From contig CACGUF010000006.1 of NCBI GenBank assembly GCA_902576125.1, positions 1 to 64,000 of the forward strand: a DNA stretch of 64,000 bases, in the 5' to 3' direction. The stretch is from an uncultured Alphaproteobacteria bacterium. GTDB taxonomy: Bacteria; Pseudomonadota; Alphaproteobacteria; HIMB59; GCA-002718135. How positions within the stretch are numbered: the first letter of the stretch is position 1; each line of letters begins with the position of its first letter. Positions 18,155 to 27,766 of the stretch are shown here, one piece after another. Under the pieces are notes generated by a model. That model saw nothing but the letters and a program-made list of their open reading frames with translations. It did no database searches and had not been told where the DNA came from. Made by a program: the position numbers and the translations under genes.

Positions 18155-18168
18155 ATATTTTCTGGGTA

Positions 18169-18561
18169 TTAATTTAAATTATTTTTTATAAATGGACTAT
18201 CAAGTGAAAATTGTGGAATAATAGCTTCAAATTTTTTACCTTTATTTGTTTCCATCTCATAATGACCTCCCATAAATCCAGATGGTGTAGTTAAGGGTGT
18301 ACCACTAGTGTATTCAAATTTTTCACCAGGATTTAATACTGGTTGTTCTCCTACCACACCTTCTCCTCTTACTTCTTGTTCAGATCCATTTGAGTCAATG
18401 ATTTTCCAATATCTATTTATAAGTTGAACTTTTTCATTACTTTGATTATCTATAGTGACTTGATATGCCCATACGAAATGTTGATCTTCAGGCTCGGACT
18501 GATCATTTAAAAAGTAGGGGTTAACAGTAATATTAATTTTATTTGTTTTTTTGGAATACAT
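18169..18561 (-). CDS. apaG: ApaG domain protein
   Basis: A 130-residue fibronectin-III-like protein. The conserved YQVTIDNQSNEKVQLINRYWKI (about 32-53), GEGVVGEQPVLNPGE (about 66-80) and the terminal PLTTPSGFMGGHYEM (about 89-103) are the family hallmarks. ApaG in enterobacteria affects cobalt resistance and magnesium efflux and is encoded with apaH; its molecular role is unresolved. Here it sits between trkH and an OmpA-like gene, all on the minus strand. Confidence 0.92.
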   Translation of the reverse strand: MYSKKTNKINITVNPYFLNDQSEPEDQHFVWAYQVTIDNQSNEKVQLINRYWKIIDSNGSEQEVRGEGVVGEQPVLNPGEKFEYTSGTPLTTPSGFMGGHYEMETNKGKKFEAIIPQFSLDSPFIKNNLN

Positions 18562-18611
18562 AAATTTTTAATTTATGCATTCCCATTATACCAAAATTAA
18601 TTAAATCCAAG

Positions 18612-19511
18612 TTAATTCAATATTTTTATCTCAGCCCTTCTATTTGCTGGGTGCTTAGTATTATCAGGTGTGTTAATTGCTAAATTATCTTCTCCTTGGC
18701 CCAATACGGATATGTTTTTTTCTGATATACCTGTACTTATAAGAATTTCTTTTACAACTTCTGCACGTTTTAGAGAAAGTACTAAGTTATAATCATTACT
18801 ACCTTTTGTATCTGTATGACCAACTATAATAAATCTGCTTAGGTCTTTTTTATTTTTCGCTAAAAATTTTTTTAATGTAATTAAACTAATATCACTAAGA
18901 GAAAAGTCATCAAAATCAAAATAGATAATTTGCATTAATTCTTTTTTTTCATTTTGTGTTACTATAGCAATTTGGCTTTTAATTTCTTTTTTTTGTGATT
19001 TTTCATCCTCTTTCTTTTGTTCTTTCTTTTCTTTTGATAAATTATTGTAAATATTATGCATTGCTATTAAGTGATTATTTTTGCATCTTTCTATATCCCA
19101 AGTTTGCCATTCTTCTTCTTCTTGCTCAGCCCAACAATCTAGAGAGCTAATTGCTTTTGCAAGATTTTTTGGATCATAAATTATTGCTTCTTCATAAATG
19201 GAAATTAAATTATTGTATGCAATTTCAATTTCTTTGATTTTATTTTTAGGTATTTCCCAGTTTTCAATTTTTTCTGGGTAAATATAATCACCATTAAAAG
19301 CTCGTAATGCTTTTTCAGAATACAACTTCGCTGAATTCCAATCATGCATTTCTTCAGCTTCAAAAGAAGCGTTTTCTTGATAATTAAATAAAATATATTC
19401 CTGAAATGTTTTAGGATTATCAGTATTAATTTTTTTTACTTCTTCATAGGCAGCTGAACAACCCATCAAATAAATCGAAGCTAATAGTAAAGATAGTTTA
19501 AAAAAATACAT
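18612..19511 (-). CDS. OmpA-family peptidoglycan-associated lipoprotein
   Basis: A 299-residue protein with signal peptide and lipobox (YLMGCS, Cys18), then a helical, Glu/Lys-rich middle region (about 25-185) and a C-terminal OmpA domain (about 190-299). In that domain IIVGHTDTKGSNDYNL and KRAEVVKEIL followed by ANRRAEIKIL are the peptidoglycan-binding motifs. It should tether the outer membrane to the cell wall. The N-terminal half includes WDIERCKNNH and many acidic residues but no domain I can name. A separate Pal exists at 56380. Confidence 0.85.
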   Translation of the reverse strand: MYFFKLSLLLASIYLMGCSAAYEEVKKINTDNPKTFQEYILFNYQENASFEAEEMHDWNSAKLYSEKALRAFNGDYIYPEKIENWEIPKNKIKEIEIAYNNLISIYEEAIIYDPKNLAKAISSLDCWAEQEEEEWQTWDIERCKNNHLIAMHNIYNNLSKEKKEQKKEDEKSQKKEIKSQIAIVTQNEKKELMQIIYFDFDDFSLSDISLITLKKFLAKNKKDLSRFIIVGHTDTKGSNDYNLVLSLKRAEVVKEILISTGISEKNISVLGQGEDNLAINTPDNTKHPANRRAEIKILN

Positions 19512-19669
19512 ATATTCCTAATACTTATCTAAAATGTCAAAACTTAGGCTTAATTGAGTTTTTTTAATGATCAAGCTCCCCAATTTTTTTAATTTATGAT
19601 GATTTTATGATTGCGTAGGATAAGAAGTTTAGATACCGCATCTTATATATTTTTTATAAGGAGCTAAGC

Positions 19670-21025
19670 ATGATTAAACATGTTACATCGGTGGATCAAT
19701 CAGATAGAAAGGTCCCATATAATTTAAGACAGAGTGGTTCAACACCTGTCAAAATGTTAATCTCTACACGTGTTAGAAAATCTCCATATTGGCATCTTTC
19801 TATGGAAGCTGGATGTTGGAGAGCTACTGTCTACAATCGTGTCTATCATCCAAGGGGTTATGTAAAACCTGAAGATGGTGGAGCAATGGTAGAATATGAA
19901 GCAATAAAGAACCACGTTACAATGTGGAACGTTGCAGTTGAAAGACAAATTCAAGTAAAAGGCCCAGATGCTGAAGCATTTACAGATTACGTTATTACTC
20001 GTGACGCAACAAGAATACCAGTCATGAAAGCAGACGGATCTGTTAGAGCGGCTAGATACGTTATTCTTTGTAATCATATGGGTGGGGTTTTAAATGATCC
20101 AATTCTTTTAAGAGTTGCAAAAGATGAATTCTGGTTCTCATTATCCGATTCTGATATTGGATTATATTTACAGGGAGTCAATCACGACAAAAAATTTGAT
20201 GTTGAAATTGATGAAATTGATGTTTGTCCAGTGCAAATTCAAGGTCCAAAAGCTCATGCATTAATGAAAGATTTAATTGGCGATCAAGTAGACATAGACG
20301 GTATGCCTTTTTATGGTTTGGCTGAAGCAAAAGTTGGAGGAAGAAAATGTGTAATTTCTCAAACAGGTTTTTCTGGAGCAGCAGGTTTTGAAATTTACCT
20401 TTATGATGCTACTCTATATGCAGATGATATGTGGAATGCTGTATTGGATGCAGGAAAAAAGCATAATTTAATGGTAATAGCCCCAGCTCACCACAGAAGA
20501 ATTCAAGCTGGAATTTTGTCTTGGGGTCAGGATATGGATAACCAACATAATCCTTTTCAATGTAATTTAGGATATCAGGTATCTCTTTCTGGCGTAGGAG
20601 AATGGAATAAATCTAGTGACTATATTGGAAAAGAGGCTTTGGAGAAAATGAAAAAAGAAATTACTTCAGGAAATAAACCTTACAAACTTCAGTTAGTAGG
20701 AATGGTATTAGGAGGAAAACCAATTGAGGAATATGCTCCTGATTTTTGGTTAGTTTCTCCTGCTGAAGGAGGGGATCCTTGCGGCTATATTACTTCACCA
20801 TGGTACCATCCAGAACAAAAAAGAAATATTGCCATGGGTTATGTTCCATTTGATGGCACACTTAGCAATAATGGTTTCCCAATTGGAAAAGTTGGCCAAA
20901 AATTCAAAGTTCATCTTCCAGATGAATATGCTGATTCACCAGGTGTTCCTGTAGATGCTGAAGTTGTTTCTATACCATTTACAGAATCTTACAACGCTAA
21001 CACTAGAGAAGTTTCAAAAGCATAA
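19670..21025 (+). CDS. DmdA-like aminomethyltransferase (GcvT superfamily)
   Basis: A 451-residue tetrahydrofolate-dependent methyl (or methylene) acceptor enzyme of the GcvT fold. Segments RVRKSPYW...GCWRATVYNR (about 34-64), VTMWNVAVERQIQVKGPDA (83-101) and VDVCPVQIQGPKA-like strands match the arrangement in DMSP demethylase DmdA more than glycine-cleavage GcvT. It is longer than SAR11 DmdA (about 370), mostly through an extended C-terminal barrel (about 330-451). DMSP demethylation is possible, but substrate specificity cannot be read from sequence. It is preceded by an AAGGAG ribosome site, closed by a hairpin, and shares the locus with a dimethylglycine-type dehydrogenase, suggesting methylated osmolyte demethylation. 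Confidence 0.8.
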   Translation: MIKHVTSVDQSDRKVPYNLRQSGSTPVKMLISTRVRKSPYWHLSMEAGCWRATVYNRVYHPRGYVKPEDGGAMVEYEAIKNHVTMWNVAVERQIQVKGPDAEAFTDYVITRDATRIPVMKADGSVRAARYVILCNHMGGVLNDPILLRVAKDEFWFSLSDSDIGLYLQGVNHDKKFDVEIDEIDVCPVQIQGPKAHALMKDLIGDQVDIDGMPFYGLAEAKVGGRKCVISQTGFSGAAGFEIYLYDATLYADDMWNAVLDAGKKHNLMVIAPAHHRRIQAGILSWGQDMDNQHNPFQCNLGYQVSLSGVGEWNKSSDYIGKEALEKMKKEITSGNKPYKLQLVGMVLGGKPIEEYAPDFWLVSPAEGGDPCGYITSPWYHPEQKRNIAMGYVPFDGTLSNNGFPIGKVGQKFKVHLPDEYADSPGVPVDAEVVSIPFTESYNANTREVSKA

Positions 21026-21044
21026 GATTAATAGTTGAATTTTA

Positions 21045-21070
21045 AAAGCGCTTCTTAAATGAAGCGCTTT
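21045..21070. terminator. Bidirectional terminator between DmdA-like and DsbA-like genes
   Basis: AAAGCGCTTC and GAAGCGCTTT form a perfect 10-bp stem around a six-base loop, with T-rich sequence on the right and A-rich sequence on the left. It lies between two convergent genes (stop at 21025 and stop at 21069) and should end both transcripts. Confidence 0.9.
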
Positions 21071-21689
21071 ATTTTAAAAATCTTTCAAGTTGATTAATAG
21101 GAACATATCCTCCTAAAAATTCTTCATTAAAAAATAAAGATGGTGTTCCTCTGGCACCTGAACCCATGGCTAAGAATGAAGATAATTTTATTATATTTTT
21201 TACTTCATCTTTCCCCATATCAATTTTAAGTTTTGTTCTGTTTATATCTAAATCTGTTATTAATTGATCAAGTTTTTCTTGAGTCAAATTTCCTGACATG
21301 GAAAATAAACCATTATGTAATTCAGTTCCTTTATTTTGAAAATTTGCCGCAATGACCATTTCTGAAACCAATTTAGAATTTTCACTAAGTATTGGATACT
21401 GAAGGAAAATTACACGTGTATCACTTCTCCTGTTAGCAAGATCAATCAATTCAGGCTGAATTTTTTTACAATATCCACAAAAGTAATCCATAAATTCAAT
21501 TACAGTATTTTCAGCATTATCAGGACCAACTTGTATAATTGCATGTTTAGGGAGAGCTTCTATAATTTTAATATGAAATGGCTTTGAGTCATCAAAAAAC
21601 AACTCATTAAGAGTCATATCCTGACTATAAACATTGGTTGAAATAAAAACAAAAATAAACACAGAAAATTTTCTAAGATTATAACGCAT
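21069..21689 (-). CDS. DsbA-family thiol-disulfide protein
   Basis: Periplasmic thioredoxin-fold protein with the DsbA helical insertion, 206 residues. A signal peptide spans residues 6-22 (cut near VYSQ). The redox motif is FCGYCKK (about 69-75). The cis-proline loop appears as ARGTPSLFFNEEFLGGY (about 179-195). This resembles the Com1/BdbD-like DsbA group, which forms or isomerises disulfides in exported proteins. It stands alone between divergent and convergent neighbours. Confidence 0.88.
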   Translation of the reverse strand: MRYNLRKFSVFIFVFISTNVYSQDMTLNELFFDDSKPFHIKIIEALPKHAIIQVGPDNAENTVIEFMDYFCGYCKKIQPELIDLANRRSDTRVIFLQYPILSENSKLVSEMVIAANFQNKGTELHNGLFSMSGNLTQEKLDQLITDLDINRTKLKIDMGKDEVKNIIKLSSFLAMGSGARGTPSLFFNEEFLGGYVPINQLERFLK

Positions 21690-21747
21690 GATTGACCCAA
21701 TCTATTTAATATGATTAAGAAAGTACAGTATTTTTTTGGAGATATTT

Positions 21748-24183
21748 ATGAAAGCAAAATCTAAGGTAGTTGTAGTAGGGGGAGGTGTTGTAGGAGTTAG
21801 TGCTCTTTATCATCTAGCTAAAAAAGGTTGGAGCGATGTTGTGCTAGTAGAAAGAAAGGAACTTACTTCAGGGTCAACATGGCATGCAGCAGGTCTACTA
21901 CCTTTGTTCAATATGAGTTATTCAGTTGGTCAACTTCATAAATATGCAGTTAATTTTTATAAAACACTTCAAGAAGAAACAGGACAAGAGGTAGGTTTTA
22001 GTGTTGTTAGTAATATTCGCCTAGCAACAACTCAAGATCGTATGGACGAATATTATCAATATGCAGCTGTAGCCAAAACTATAGGTGTGAAAGTAAATTT
22101 TTTAACTCCAGATCAGGTTAAAGAAATTTGGCCATTATGTAATATAGAAGGTTTGATAGGAGCGATTCAACATCCTGAAGATGGTTATATACAACCTGCA
22201 GATTTAACTCAGGCACTAGCAAAAGGCGCGAGGGATAACGGTGCTGAAATTTATAGAAATACAAATGTTATTGCTATTAAACAGTTAGAAAATGAAATGT
22301 GGTCTGTTGAAACAGATAAGGGTACTATTGAGTGTGAACATGTAATTTCTTGTAGTGGTAATTTTGCAAGACAAACTGGAAAAATGGTAGGCTTAGATAT
22401 TCCTGTAATACCTGTTGAGCATCAATATATTGTTACTGAGCCTCATCCAGAAATACAAAAAAGAAAAGAGCAAGGTTTACCTGAGATGGGAGTTTTACGT
22501 GACTCAGATAGTTCATGGTATATGCGCGAGGAAAGAGGTGGATTAATTTTAGGACCATATGAAAAGGGAGCACCTGCATGTTATGTAGATGGACCAAGTC
22601 AGAATTCAGAATTTGAATTATTCCAGGAAGATCTTGAAAGATTAGAACCACACATTGAATCAGCCATTCATAGAGTTCCTATTTTTGGAGAAGTAGGTGT
22701 TAAAAAAGTTTATAACGGTGCAATTTGTTATACACCTGATGGCAGTCCAATAGTTGGGCCTGCATGGGGTTTAAAAAACTTTTGGATTAATGAAGGTCAT
22801 AGTTTTGGTATTACTGCTGCAGGTGGTGCGGGTTGGCAATTAGCTGAGTGGATAGTAGATGGTGAACCTACAATTGATATGCTAGGTGTTGATCCAAGAC
22901 GTTTTGGAGATTATGCAACACAATCATTTCTTATAGAAAAAAATGAAGAAGCTTATGCAAATGTATTTACAGTACATTACCCAGATGAGGAGAGAGAAGC
23001 GGGAAGGCCATTAAGACAAGCTCCATGTTATGATCGTTTAAAAAATCTTGGAGCCGTGTTTGGACAAAAATTTGGCTGGGAAAGAGCTAATTGGTTTGCT
23101 CCAAAAGGAGAAGATCAAATAGACCATTGGTCTTTTAGAAGATCAAAATGGTTTAAACATGTAGGTAATGAATGTCAAAATGTTCAAGATAATGTAGGTA
23201 TTTTAGATATGACTGCATTTGCAAAATGTAGAGTATCTGGCCCTGGAGCAAAAGATTTTCTAGATAATTTAGTTGCAAATAAATTACCGCAAAAAAATGG
23301 CAGAGTTAATCTTTGCCATGCTTTAAATACTAGAGGAGGGGTTCATTCTGAGTTTACTATTGCAAAAGAATCAGACGAGTCTTATTATTTAGTTTCTGCA
23401 GGCGCATTTCAGAGACTTGACCATGATTGGATAAAAAAATGGATGTCGAATGATAGATCAGTTTTTTTTGAAAATCTTACTAACAGTATTGGTGTTTTAG
23501 TAATAGCAGGTCCAAAATCAAGAGATTTACTTAGTAAAATTTCTAATGCTGATTTTTCTAATAAATCTTTCCCATGGTTATCTGCTCAAAAAATAGATAT
23601 TGGCTTAGCCCCCTCTATAGCAATGAGAATGAATTTTGTTGGTGAACTTGGTTGGGAGCTTCATCATCCAATAGAATACCAAAATCATATATTTGATAAA
23701 TTAATCGATGCTGGTAAAGAGTTTGGTATCAAACCTTTTGGAATAAGAGCAATGGATAGTTTGAGGATAGAAAAGACATATAAGCTTGTTGGTACAGAAA
23801 TGTCTATAGAATATGCAGCTTATGAATCTGGGCTTGATAGGTTCGTGCATCTAAATAAAGGAAGTTTTATTGGAAGAGATGCACTTGTAAAGTGGCAACA
23901 AAAAGGGTTTAATAATAAAATGGTAACTTTAGAGGTATGCGACATTAATGATGCTGATGCACTTGGTAACAATGCTATTTATAAAGATGGAGAAGTTGTA
24001 GGGCGTGCGACAGGAGGTAACTACGGATTTAGAGTGAAAAAATCGCTTGCAATTGCTATGGTAAAACCTGAATTAAGTAATGTTGGAACAGAGTTACAGA
24101 TGGATATTTTAGATAAGAAACATAAAGTCGTAGTTATTGAGGATAGTCCATATGATCCAATGAATGAAAAAATAAGAGCATAA
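21748..24183 (+). CDS. Dimethylglycine/sarcosine dehydrogenase-type FAD and GcvT protein
   Basis: An 811-residue two-part enzyme that oxidatively demethylates an N-methyl amine and passes the carbon to tetrahydrofolate. The N-terminal DAO-type FAD domain has VVVVGGGVVGVSAL (7-20) and STWHAAGL, where His46 corresponds to the histidine that binds FAD covalently in DMGDH. The C-terminal half (about 425-811) is a folate-binding GcvT region with GELGWELHHP and the KTYKLVG/GRDAL segments. I chose the ATG at 21748, six bases after GGAG; a TTG four codons earlier is possible but less likely. etfBA and ETF-QO directly downstream fit its need for an electron-transfer flavoprotein. Dimethylglycine versus sarcosine is undecided. 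Confidence 0.88.
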   Translation: MKAKSKVVVVGGGVVGVSALYHLAKKGWSDVVLVERKELTSGSTWHAAGLLPLFNMSYSVGQLHKYAVNFYKTLQEETGQEVGFSVVSNIRLATTQDRMDEYYQYAAVAKTIGVKVNFLTPDQVKEIWPLCNIEGLIGAIQHPEDGYIQPADLTQALAKGARDNGAEIYRNTNVIAIKQLENEMWSVETDKGTIECEHVISCSGNFARQTGKMVGLDIPVIPVEHQYIVTEPHPEIQKRKEQGLPEMGVLRDSDSSWYMREERGGLILGPYEKGAPACYVDGPSQNSEFELFQEDLERLEPHIESAIHRVPIFGEVGVKKVYNGAICYTPDGSPIVGPAWGLKNFWINEGHSFGITAAGGAGWQLAEWIVDGEPTIDMLGVDPRRFGDYATQSFLIEKNEEAYANVFTVHYPDEEREAGRPLRQAPCYDRLKNLGAVFGQKFGWERANWFAPKGEDQIDHWSFRRSKWFKHVGNECQNVQDNVGILDMTAFAKCRVSGPGAKDFLDNLVANKLPQKNGRVNLCHALNTRGGVHSEFTIAKESDESYYLVSAGAFQRLDHDWIKKWMSNDRSVFFENLTNSIGVLVIAGPKSRDLLSKISNADFSNKSFPWLSAQKIDIGLAPSIAMRMNFVGELGWELHHPIEYQNHIFDKLIDAGKEFGIKPFGIRAMDSLRIEKTYKLVGTEMSIEYAAYESGLDRFVHLNKGSFIGRDALVKWQQKGFNNKMVTLEVCDINDADALGNNAIYKDGEVVGRATGGNYGFRVKKSLAIAMVKPELSNVGTELQMDILDKKHKVVVIEDSPYDPMNEKIRA

Positions 24184-24186
24184 GAT

Positions 24187-24936
24187 ATGAAAATATTAGT
24201 CACAGTTAAAAGGGTAATAGATTATAATGTTCAAGTTAGAGTTAAAGGTGATGGTTCTGGGGTGGAAAAAGAAAATGTTAAAATGTCTATGAATCCACCT
24301 GATGAAAATGCTGTAGAAGAGGCTCTTCGAATTAAAGAGGCAGGAAAAGCTGATGAGATAATTATTTTGTCTATAGGTGAAGAAAAATGCCAAGAAACTA
24401 TTAGAACTGCTCTAGCTATGGGAGCTGATAGAGGAATTCTCGTTAAGGCATCTGATGAAGTAGAACCTTTAGCAATATCAAAAATAGTTTCAAAAATTGT
24501 TGAGTCAGAACAACCAGGGCTTATCTTGATGGGCAAACAAGCAATTGATGATGACTCAAATCAAACAGCTCAAATGACAAGTGCTCTTTTAGAATGGCCC
24601 CAGGCAACTTTTGCTTCAAAAATTGAAATAGATGGTAATAGCGCAAAGGTAACTAGAGAAATTGATGAGGGATTAGAGAGGATAAAAGTTAATTTACCAT
24701 TCATAGCATCTTGTGATCTTCGTCTTAATGAACCAAGATATGCATCTTTGCCAAATATAATGAAAGCGAAGAAAAAACCAATTGATATAAAATCAGCTGA
24801 AGATCTTGGTGTTGATGTTTCCCCAAGAATTGAAAATATAAAAATATCGGAACCACCAACTAGACAAAAAGGTGTCATGGTTAGTGATGTCGCTGAACTG
24901 GTTCAAAAATTAAAATATGAGGCAAAAGTAATATGA
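24187..24936 (+). CDS. etfB: Electron transfer flavoprotein beta subunit
   Basis: Beta subunit (249 residues) of ETF, which collects electrons from dehydrogenases such as the one encoded 3 bp upstream. It shows the start [18 protein letters not shown], the CD-type INPFDE-equivalent [14 protein letters not shown] (about 36-49), and the family signature region [17 protein letters not shown] near 117, followed by [25 protein letters not shown]. It overlaps etfA by four bases (ATGA). Confidence 0.96.
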   Translation: MKILVTVKRVIDYNVQVRVKGDGSGVEKENVKMSMNPPDENAVEEALRIKEAGKADEIIILSIGEEKCQETIRTALAMGADRGILVKASDEVEPLAISKIVSKIVESEQPGLILMGKQAIDDDSNQTAQMTSALLEWPQATFASKIEIDGNSAKVTREIDEGLERIKVNLPFIASCDLRLNEPRYASLPNIMKAKKKPIDIKSAEDLGVDVSPRIENIKISEPPTRQKGVMVSDVAELVQKLKYEAKVI

Positions 24937-25886
24937 GTACATTAGTTTTAGCAGAGCATAATAACATTGAGGTCAAATCATCTACATTGAACACAATAAG
25001 TGCGGCGTCTAAATTTGGTGGTGATATAGAAGTTTTAATATTAGGTTCAAATATAGAAAATATCAGTAAAGAAATCGCAAATTATCAGTATGTAACAAAA
25101 GTTCTTTTTCTAGACTCTGAAAAATTTGAACATGCAATAGCAGAAAATATAGAACCTGTAATAGTTTCATTAGCTGACAAATATTCACATATATTAGCTC
25201 CAGCGACTACTTTTGGTAAGAATATAATGCCAAGAGTTGCAGTTAAATTAGATGTAGCTCAAATAAGTGATATTGTTGATATTGAAAGTGAGGATACATT
25301 CATAAGACCAATCTATGCAGGGAATGCTCTTGCAACTATTAAAACAAAAGATCTTAAAAAAGTTATCACTGTTCGTCCAACATCATTTGATGTTGTTGCT
25401 AAAGAAGGTGGCTCGGGAGTTATTGAGTCTGTAAATTTTGACATAACTGAAAGTAAAGTAGAATTTATTGATCGAGAAGAGTCAAAATCTGATAGACCTG
25501 AATTAAGCACTGCTAGAATAGTCGTATCTGGAGGTAGGGGATTGCAAAGTGCAGAAAACTTTAAATTGATTAGCGATATCGCTGATAAATTAAATGCAGC
25601 AATAGGAGCTTCAAGAGCAGCTGTTGACGCAGGTTATGTGAGTAATGATTATCAAGTTGGTCAAACCGGCAAAGTAGTTGTTCCAGATCTTTATATAGCT
25701 GTTGGGATTTCTGGTGCAATTCAACATCTTGCAGGAATGAAAGAAAGTAAAATTATTGTTGCTATAAATAAGGATGAGGAAGCACCTATATTTAATATTG
25801 CGGATTATGGCCTTAATGCAGATTTATTTGAAGCTCTTCCAGCATTATCGTCAGAATTAGATAAATTAAACTCAATAGAAAAATAA
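24933..25886 (+). CDS. etfA: Electron transfer flavoprotein alpha subunit
   Basis: Alpha subunit (317 residues) carrying the FAD of ETF. The C-terminal FAD domain shows [15 protein letters not shown] (about 195-209), [13 protein letters not shown] (about 226-238), and [27 protein letters not shown], the family signature. The N-terminal [15 protein letters not shown] is standard. Co-translated with etfB and 41 bp ahead of the quinone oxidoreductase, giving a complete route from demethylating dehydrogenase to quinone. Confidence 0.97.
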   Translation: MSTLVLAEHNNIEVKSSTLNTISAASKFGGDIEVLILGSNIENISKEIANYQYVTKVLFLDSEKFEHAIAENIEPVIVSLADKYSHILAPATTFGKNIMPRVAVKLDVAQISDIVDIESEDTFIRPIYAGNALATIKTKDLKKVITVRPTSFDVVAKEGGSGVIESVNFDITESKVEFIDREESKSDRPELSTARIVVSGGRGLQSAENFKLISDIADKLNAAIGASRAAVDAGYVSNDYQVGQTGKVVVPDLYIAVGISGAIQHLAGMKESKIIVAINKDEEAPIFNIADYGLNADLFEALPALSSELDKLNSIEK

Positions 25887-25927
25887 TTAATCTATTAAAA
25901 ATTAATAAAAAAACATTATTATAAAGT

Positions 25928-27556
25928 ATGGATATTCAAAGAGAGTCAATGGAATATGATGTGGTTATTGTTGGAGCAGGACCAGCAGGACTATCCACAT
26001 CAATTAAACTTAAACAAATTAATCCTGATTTGAATATTTGTATTTTAGAAAAAGGATCTGAAGTTGGTGCTCATATATTGAGCGGTAATGTTTTTGAAAC
26101 AAGGGCATTGGATGAATTAATTCCTGATTGGAAAGAAAAAAATGCTCCAATAAAAACAAAAGTCAAAAAAGAAAAGTTTTTATTTTTAGGAAAGACATCT
26201 TTCTTAAGTTGGCCTACATGGTTACTACCGGGTGTACAAAAAAATCATAAAAATTATATTATTAGTTTAGCTAATTTTTGCAGGTGGCTTGCTAGTCAAG
26301 CTGAAGAATTAGGTGTAGAGATCTTTCCTGGTTTTGCAGCTTCTAAAATTATTTATGATGAAAAAGATAATATTATTGGTGTTCAAACTGGTGATATGGG
26401 AATCAATAAAGAAGGAAATAAAAAAGATAATTTTGAGCCAGGTTTAAATGTAATGGCAAAAGTTACAGTTTTATCTGAAGGATGCAGAGGGCATTTAGGT
26501 AAAGAAGTAATTAGTAAATTTAAACTAGATAATAATAATTCACCTCAGCAATATGGCATTGGATTCAAAGAAATATGGGAAATTCCCAAAGAACAACATG
26601 ACGAAGGTTTGGTTATGCATACTGCTGGATGGCCATTAGATAATTCAACTTATGGTGGAAGTTTTTGTTATCATGCAGAAAAAAATCAGGTTTTTATTGG
26701 ATATGTAATTGGTTTAGATTATCAAAATCCTTACCTATCCCCCTATGACGAATTTCAAAAATTTAAAACTCATCCTGCTATTTCCAAAATATTAAACAAT
26801 GGTAAAAGAATTTCTTATGGTGCAAGAGCTTTAATTGAAGGAGGTTTTCAGAGCTTACCTACAATGCATATGCCAGGAGCATTATTAATTGGTTGTGATG
26901 CTGGTACACTTAACATGCCAAAGATTAAAGGTTCACATACAGCAATGAAAAGTGGAATAATTGCTGCTGAAGTTATTAATGAATATATAGTTAATAAACT
27001 TCCTTTATCTGAATATGAAAATAAATTTAAAAATTCATGGGTTTATACTGAGTTGTATAAAGCACGAAATGTAAAACCTAGCTTTCAATGGAGTTTAATA
27101 CCTGCAATAATATTTACTGGAATTGATCAAATATTATTCAGAGGTTATTTACCTTTTACTCTTAAACATCCTCATTCAGATCATGAAAGTTTAATACCTG
27201 CTCACAAAGCAAAAAAAATTGAATATCCTAAATATGATGGAAAGCTTACTTTTGATAAAACAAGCTCTGTTTATTTAACAGGAACTAATCATGAGGCAGA
27301 CCAACCTGTGCACTTAAAATTAAAAGATCCTGAATTGCCAATTAAATATACTTTAAACGAATATGATGAGCCAGCTCAAAGATATTGTCCAGCAGGAGTA
27401 TATGAAGTTGATAAAACTGATCAAAATAGTCCAAAATTTGTTATAAATGCTCAAAATTGCATTCATTGTAAAACTTGCGATATTAAAGAGCCATCTCAGA
27501 ATATTACATGGGTAGTTCCTGAAGGTGCCGGTGGACCAAATTATGCTAACATGTAA
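25928..27556 (+). CDS. Electron transfer flavoprotein-ubiquinone oxidoreductase
   Basis: Membrane-associated FAD and [4Fe-4S] enzyme (542 residues) that moves electrons from ETF to ubiquinone. FAD is bound by VVIVGAGPAGLS (about 12-23). The ferredoxin-type cluster ligands are Cys487, Cys511, Cys514 and Cys517 in RYCPAGVYE and NCIHCKTCDIKEP. The C-terminus ends WVVPEGAGGPNYANM as in the family. I kept the first ATG because the RESMEYDVVIVG lead is usual in homologues; Met8 is an alternative with a closer GAGAG. It completes the dmgdh-etfB-etfA-etfQO operon. Confidence 0.96.
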   Translation: MDIQRESMEYDVVIVGAGPAGLSTSIKLKQINPDLNICILEKGSEVGAHILSGNVFETRALDELIPDWKEKNAPIKTKVKKEKFLFLGKTSFLSWPTWLLPGVQKNHKNYIISLANFCRWLASQAEELGVEIFPGFAASKIIYDEKDNIIGVQTGDMGINKEGNKKDNFEPGLNVMAKVTVLSEGCRGHLGKEVISKFKLDNNNSPQQYGIGFKEIWEIPKEQHDEGLVMHTAGWPLDNSTYGGSFCYHAEKNQVFIGYVIGLDYQNPYLSPYDEFQKFKTHPAISKILNNGKRISYGARALIEGGFQSLPTMHMPGALLIGCDAGTLNMPKIKGSHTAMKSGIIAAEVINEYIVNKLPLSEYENKFKNSWVYTELYKARNVKPSFQWSLIPAIIFTGIDQILFRGYLPFTLKHPHSDHESLIPAHKAKKIEYPKYDGKLTFDKTSSVYLTGTNHEADQPVHLKLKDPELPIKYTLNEYDEPAQRYCPAGVYEVDKTDQNSPKFVINAQNCIHCKTCDIKEPSQNITWVVPEGAGGPNYANM

Positions 27557-27559
27557 AAA

Positions 27560-27643
27560 AGGAGCCCGGAGGCTCCTAGAAGGATTTAAATATTAATTGG
27601 GAGGAAAAATAATTAAATCATACTTTAAATTAGTATTTTTTTT
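27560..27643 (+). terminator. Hairpins after the ETF operon
   Basis: Two structures follow the ETF-QO stop. The first, AGGAGCC-CGGA-GGCTCCT (27560-27577), is a strong GC stem but has no T run after it. The second, ATACT-TTAAATT-AGTAT (27620-27636), is weak but followed by eight T residues. Together they could form the operon end. The rest of the 210-base gap to 27767 holds nothing else recognisable. Confidence 0.6.
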
Positions 27644-27766
27644 ATGCATTTCTAGTATATTGATTAAATATTAAATATGCAAATAATGCATACAATTACA
27701 AACACTATTCTTAAACATATGTCTTTTTTATAAAATATTAATAAAATATAAGAAGAATAATTAATA

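Noticed and set aside
19512-19669. Glycine riboswitch ahead of the DmdA-like gene
   Set aside because: The leader is too short for a tandem aptamer and lacks the conserved glycine-aptamer core; only a weak stem is visible.
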